From: Ciona intestinalis
Lineage: Eukaryota; Chordata; Ascidiacea; Phlebobranchia; Cionidae
Reading direction: 5' to 3'
Assembly (NCBI RefSeq): GCF_000224145.3
Contig: NC_020177.2
Location: 1,547,352 to 1,611,351 of the forward strand
Length of the DNA: 64,000 nt
This document shows positions 63,943 to 64,000 of the stretch, in pieces (position 1 is the stretch's first letter; each line of letters begins with the position of its first letter). The notes beneath the pieces were generated by a model that had not been told where the DNA came from, searched no databases, and saw only the letters and a program-made list of their open reading frames with translations. The position numbers and the translations under genes were made by a program.

Positions 63943-64000
63943 TGTCCGCTATGTCCACTATGTCCACTATGTCCGCTATGTCCGGTATGTCACTATATGT
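63943..64000. repeat. 10-bp tandem repeat at the right edge
   Basis: TATGTCCRCT-type units (CTATGTCCACTATGTCCACT, then GCTATGTCCGGTATGTC) occur about five times and run to the window edge, so the array may continue. Confidence 0.8.

Larger units (their letters stand above)
60745..64000. other. Repeat-rich region upstream of MEI4
   Basis: Contains MITE families 1, 2 and 3, a GC-rich dispersed repeat in three copies (about 60905, 61760, 62670), the inverted partner of the 42.9-kb repeat, diverged AT-rich repeats (TAATTAACGATTA-type at about 62990, 63140, 63275), a tRNA-like fragment and a terminal tandem repeat. No supported gene. Confidence 0.5.

Overview
This window looks like nuclear DNA of an ascidian tunicate, most likely Ciona. 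It is AT-rich, with compact multi-exon genes and GT-AG introns. The proteins are clearly chordate or animal in type. A recurring family of short elements has ends reading like GTGGGGGAAGATGGGACAC, which I associate with Ciona genomes. The species call is inference. Gene structures were assembled by hand from splice sites, reading phase and protein similarity. No transcripts or database searches were available.

Layout. 1-12.6 kb: a minus-strand gene for an unrecognised Ser/Thr/Gln/Ala-rich protein, phase-consistent over six exons and cut by the left edge. 12.6-16.8 kb: repeats, including a long inverted-repeat element. 16.85-22.55 kb (minus): CDK1, seven exons; one intron holds a hAT-type transposon relic, a 54-bp minisatellite and a 50-N assembly gap. 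22.55-25.7 kb: CDK1 upstream DNA and a repeat-bounded decayed element. 25.76-33.79 kb (minus): a TspanC8-type tetraspanin, seven exons, with two further exons that may form an alternative tail. 35.4-35.85 kb (minus): SRP19, one exon. 36.1-41.46 kb (minus): RIOX2/MINA ribosomal oxygenase, eight exons. 41.5-44.7 kb: SINEs and MITEs.

44.72-45.18 kb (plus): RPS18, one exon. 45.49-49.47 kb (plus): PDHA, pyruvate dehydrogenase E1 alpha, ten exons. 51.2-59.2 kb (minus): CTP synthase, fifteen exons. 59.5-60.74 kb (minus): a single-exon MEI4-like meiotic recombination gene. 60.75-64 kb: MITEs, GC-rich dispersed repeats and a terminal 10-bp tandem repeat.

The genes are mostly housekeeping (cell cycle, protein targeting, ribosome and ribosome modification, pyruvate oxidation, pyrimidine synthesis) and do not form one pathway. 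Some same-strand neighbours are close enough to raise the possibility of tunicate operons with trans-splicing: RPS18-PDHA (310 bp), RIOX2-SRP19 (267 bp) and MEI4-CTPS (332 bp). I found no clearly new molecular system. The least explained items are the unidentified left-hand protein, the extra exons after the tetraspanin, and several inverted-repeat structures.
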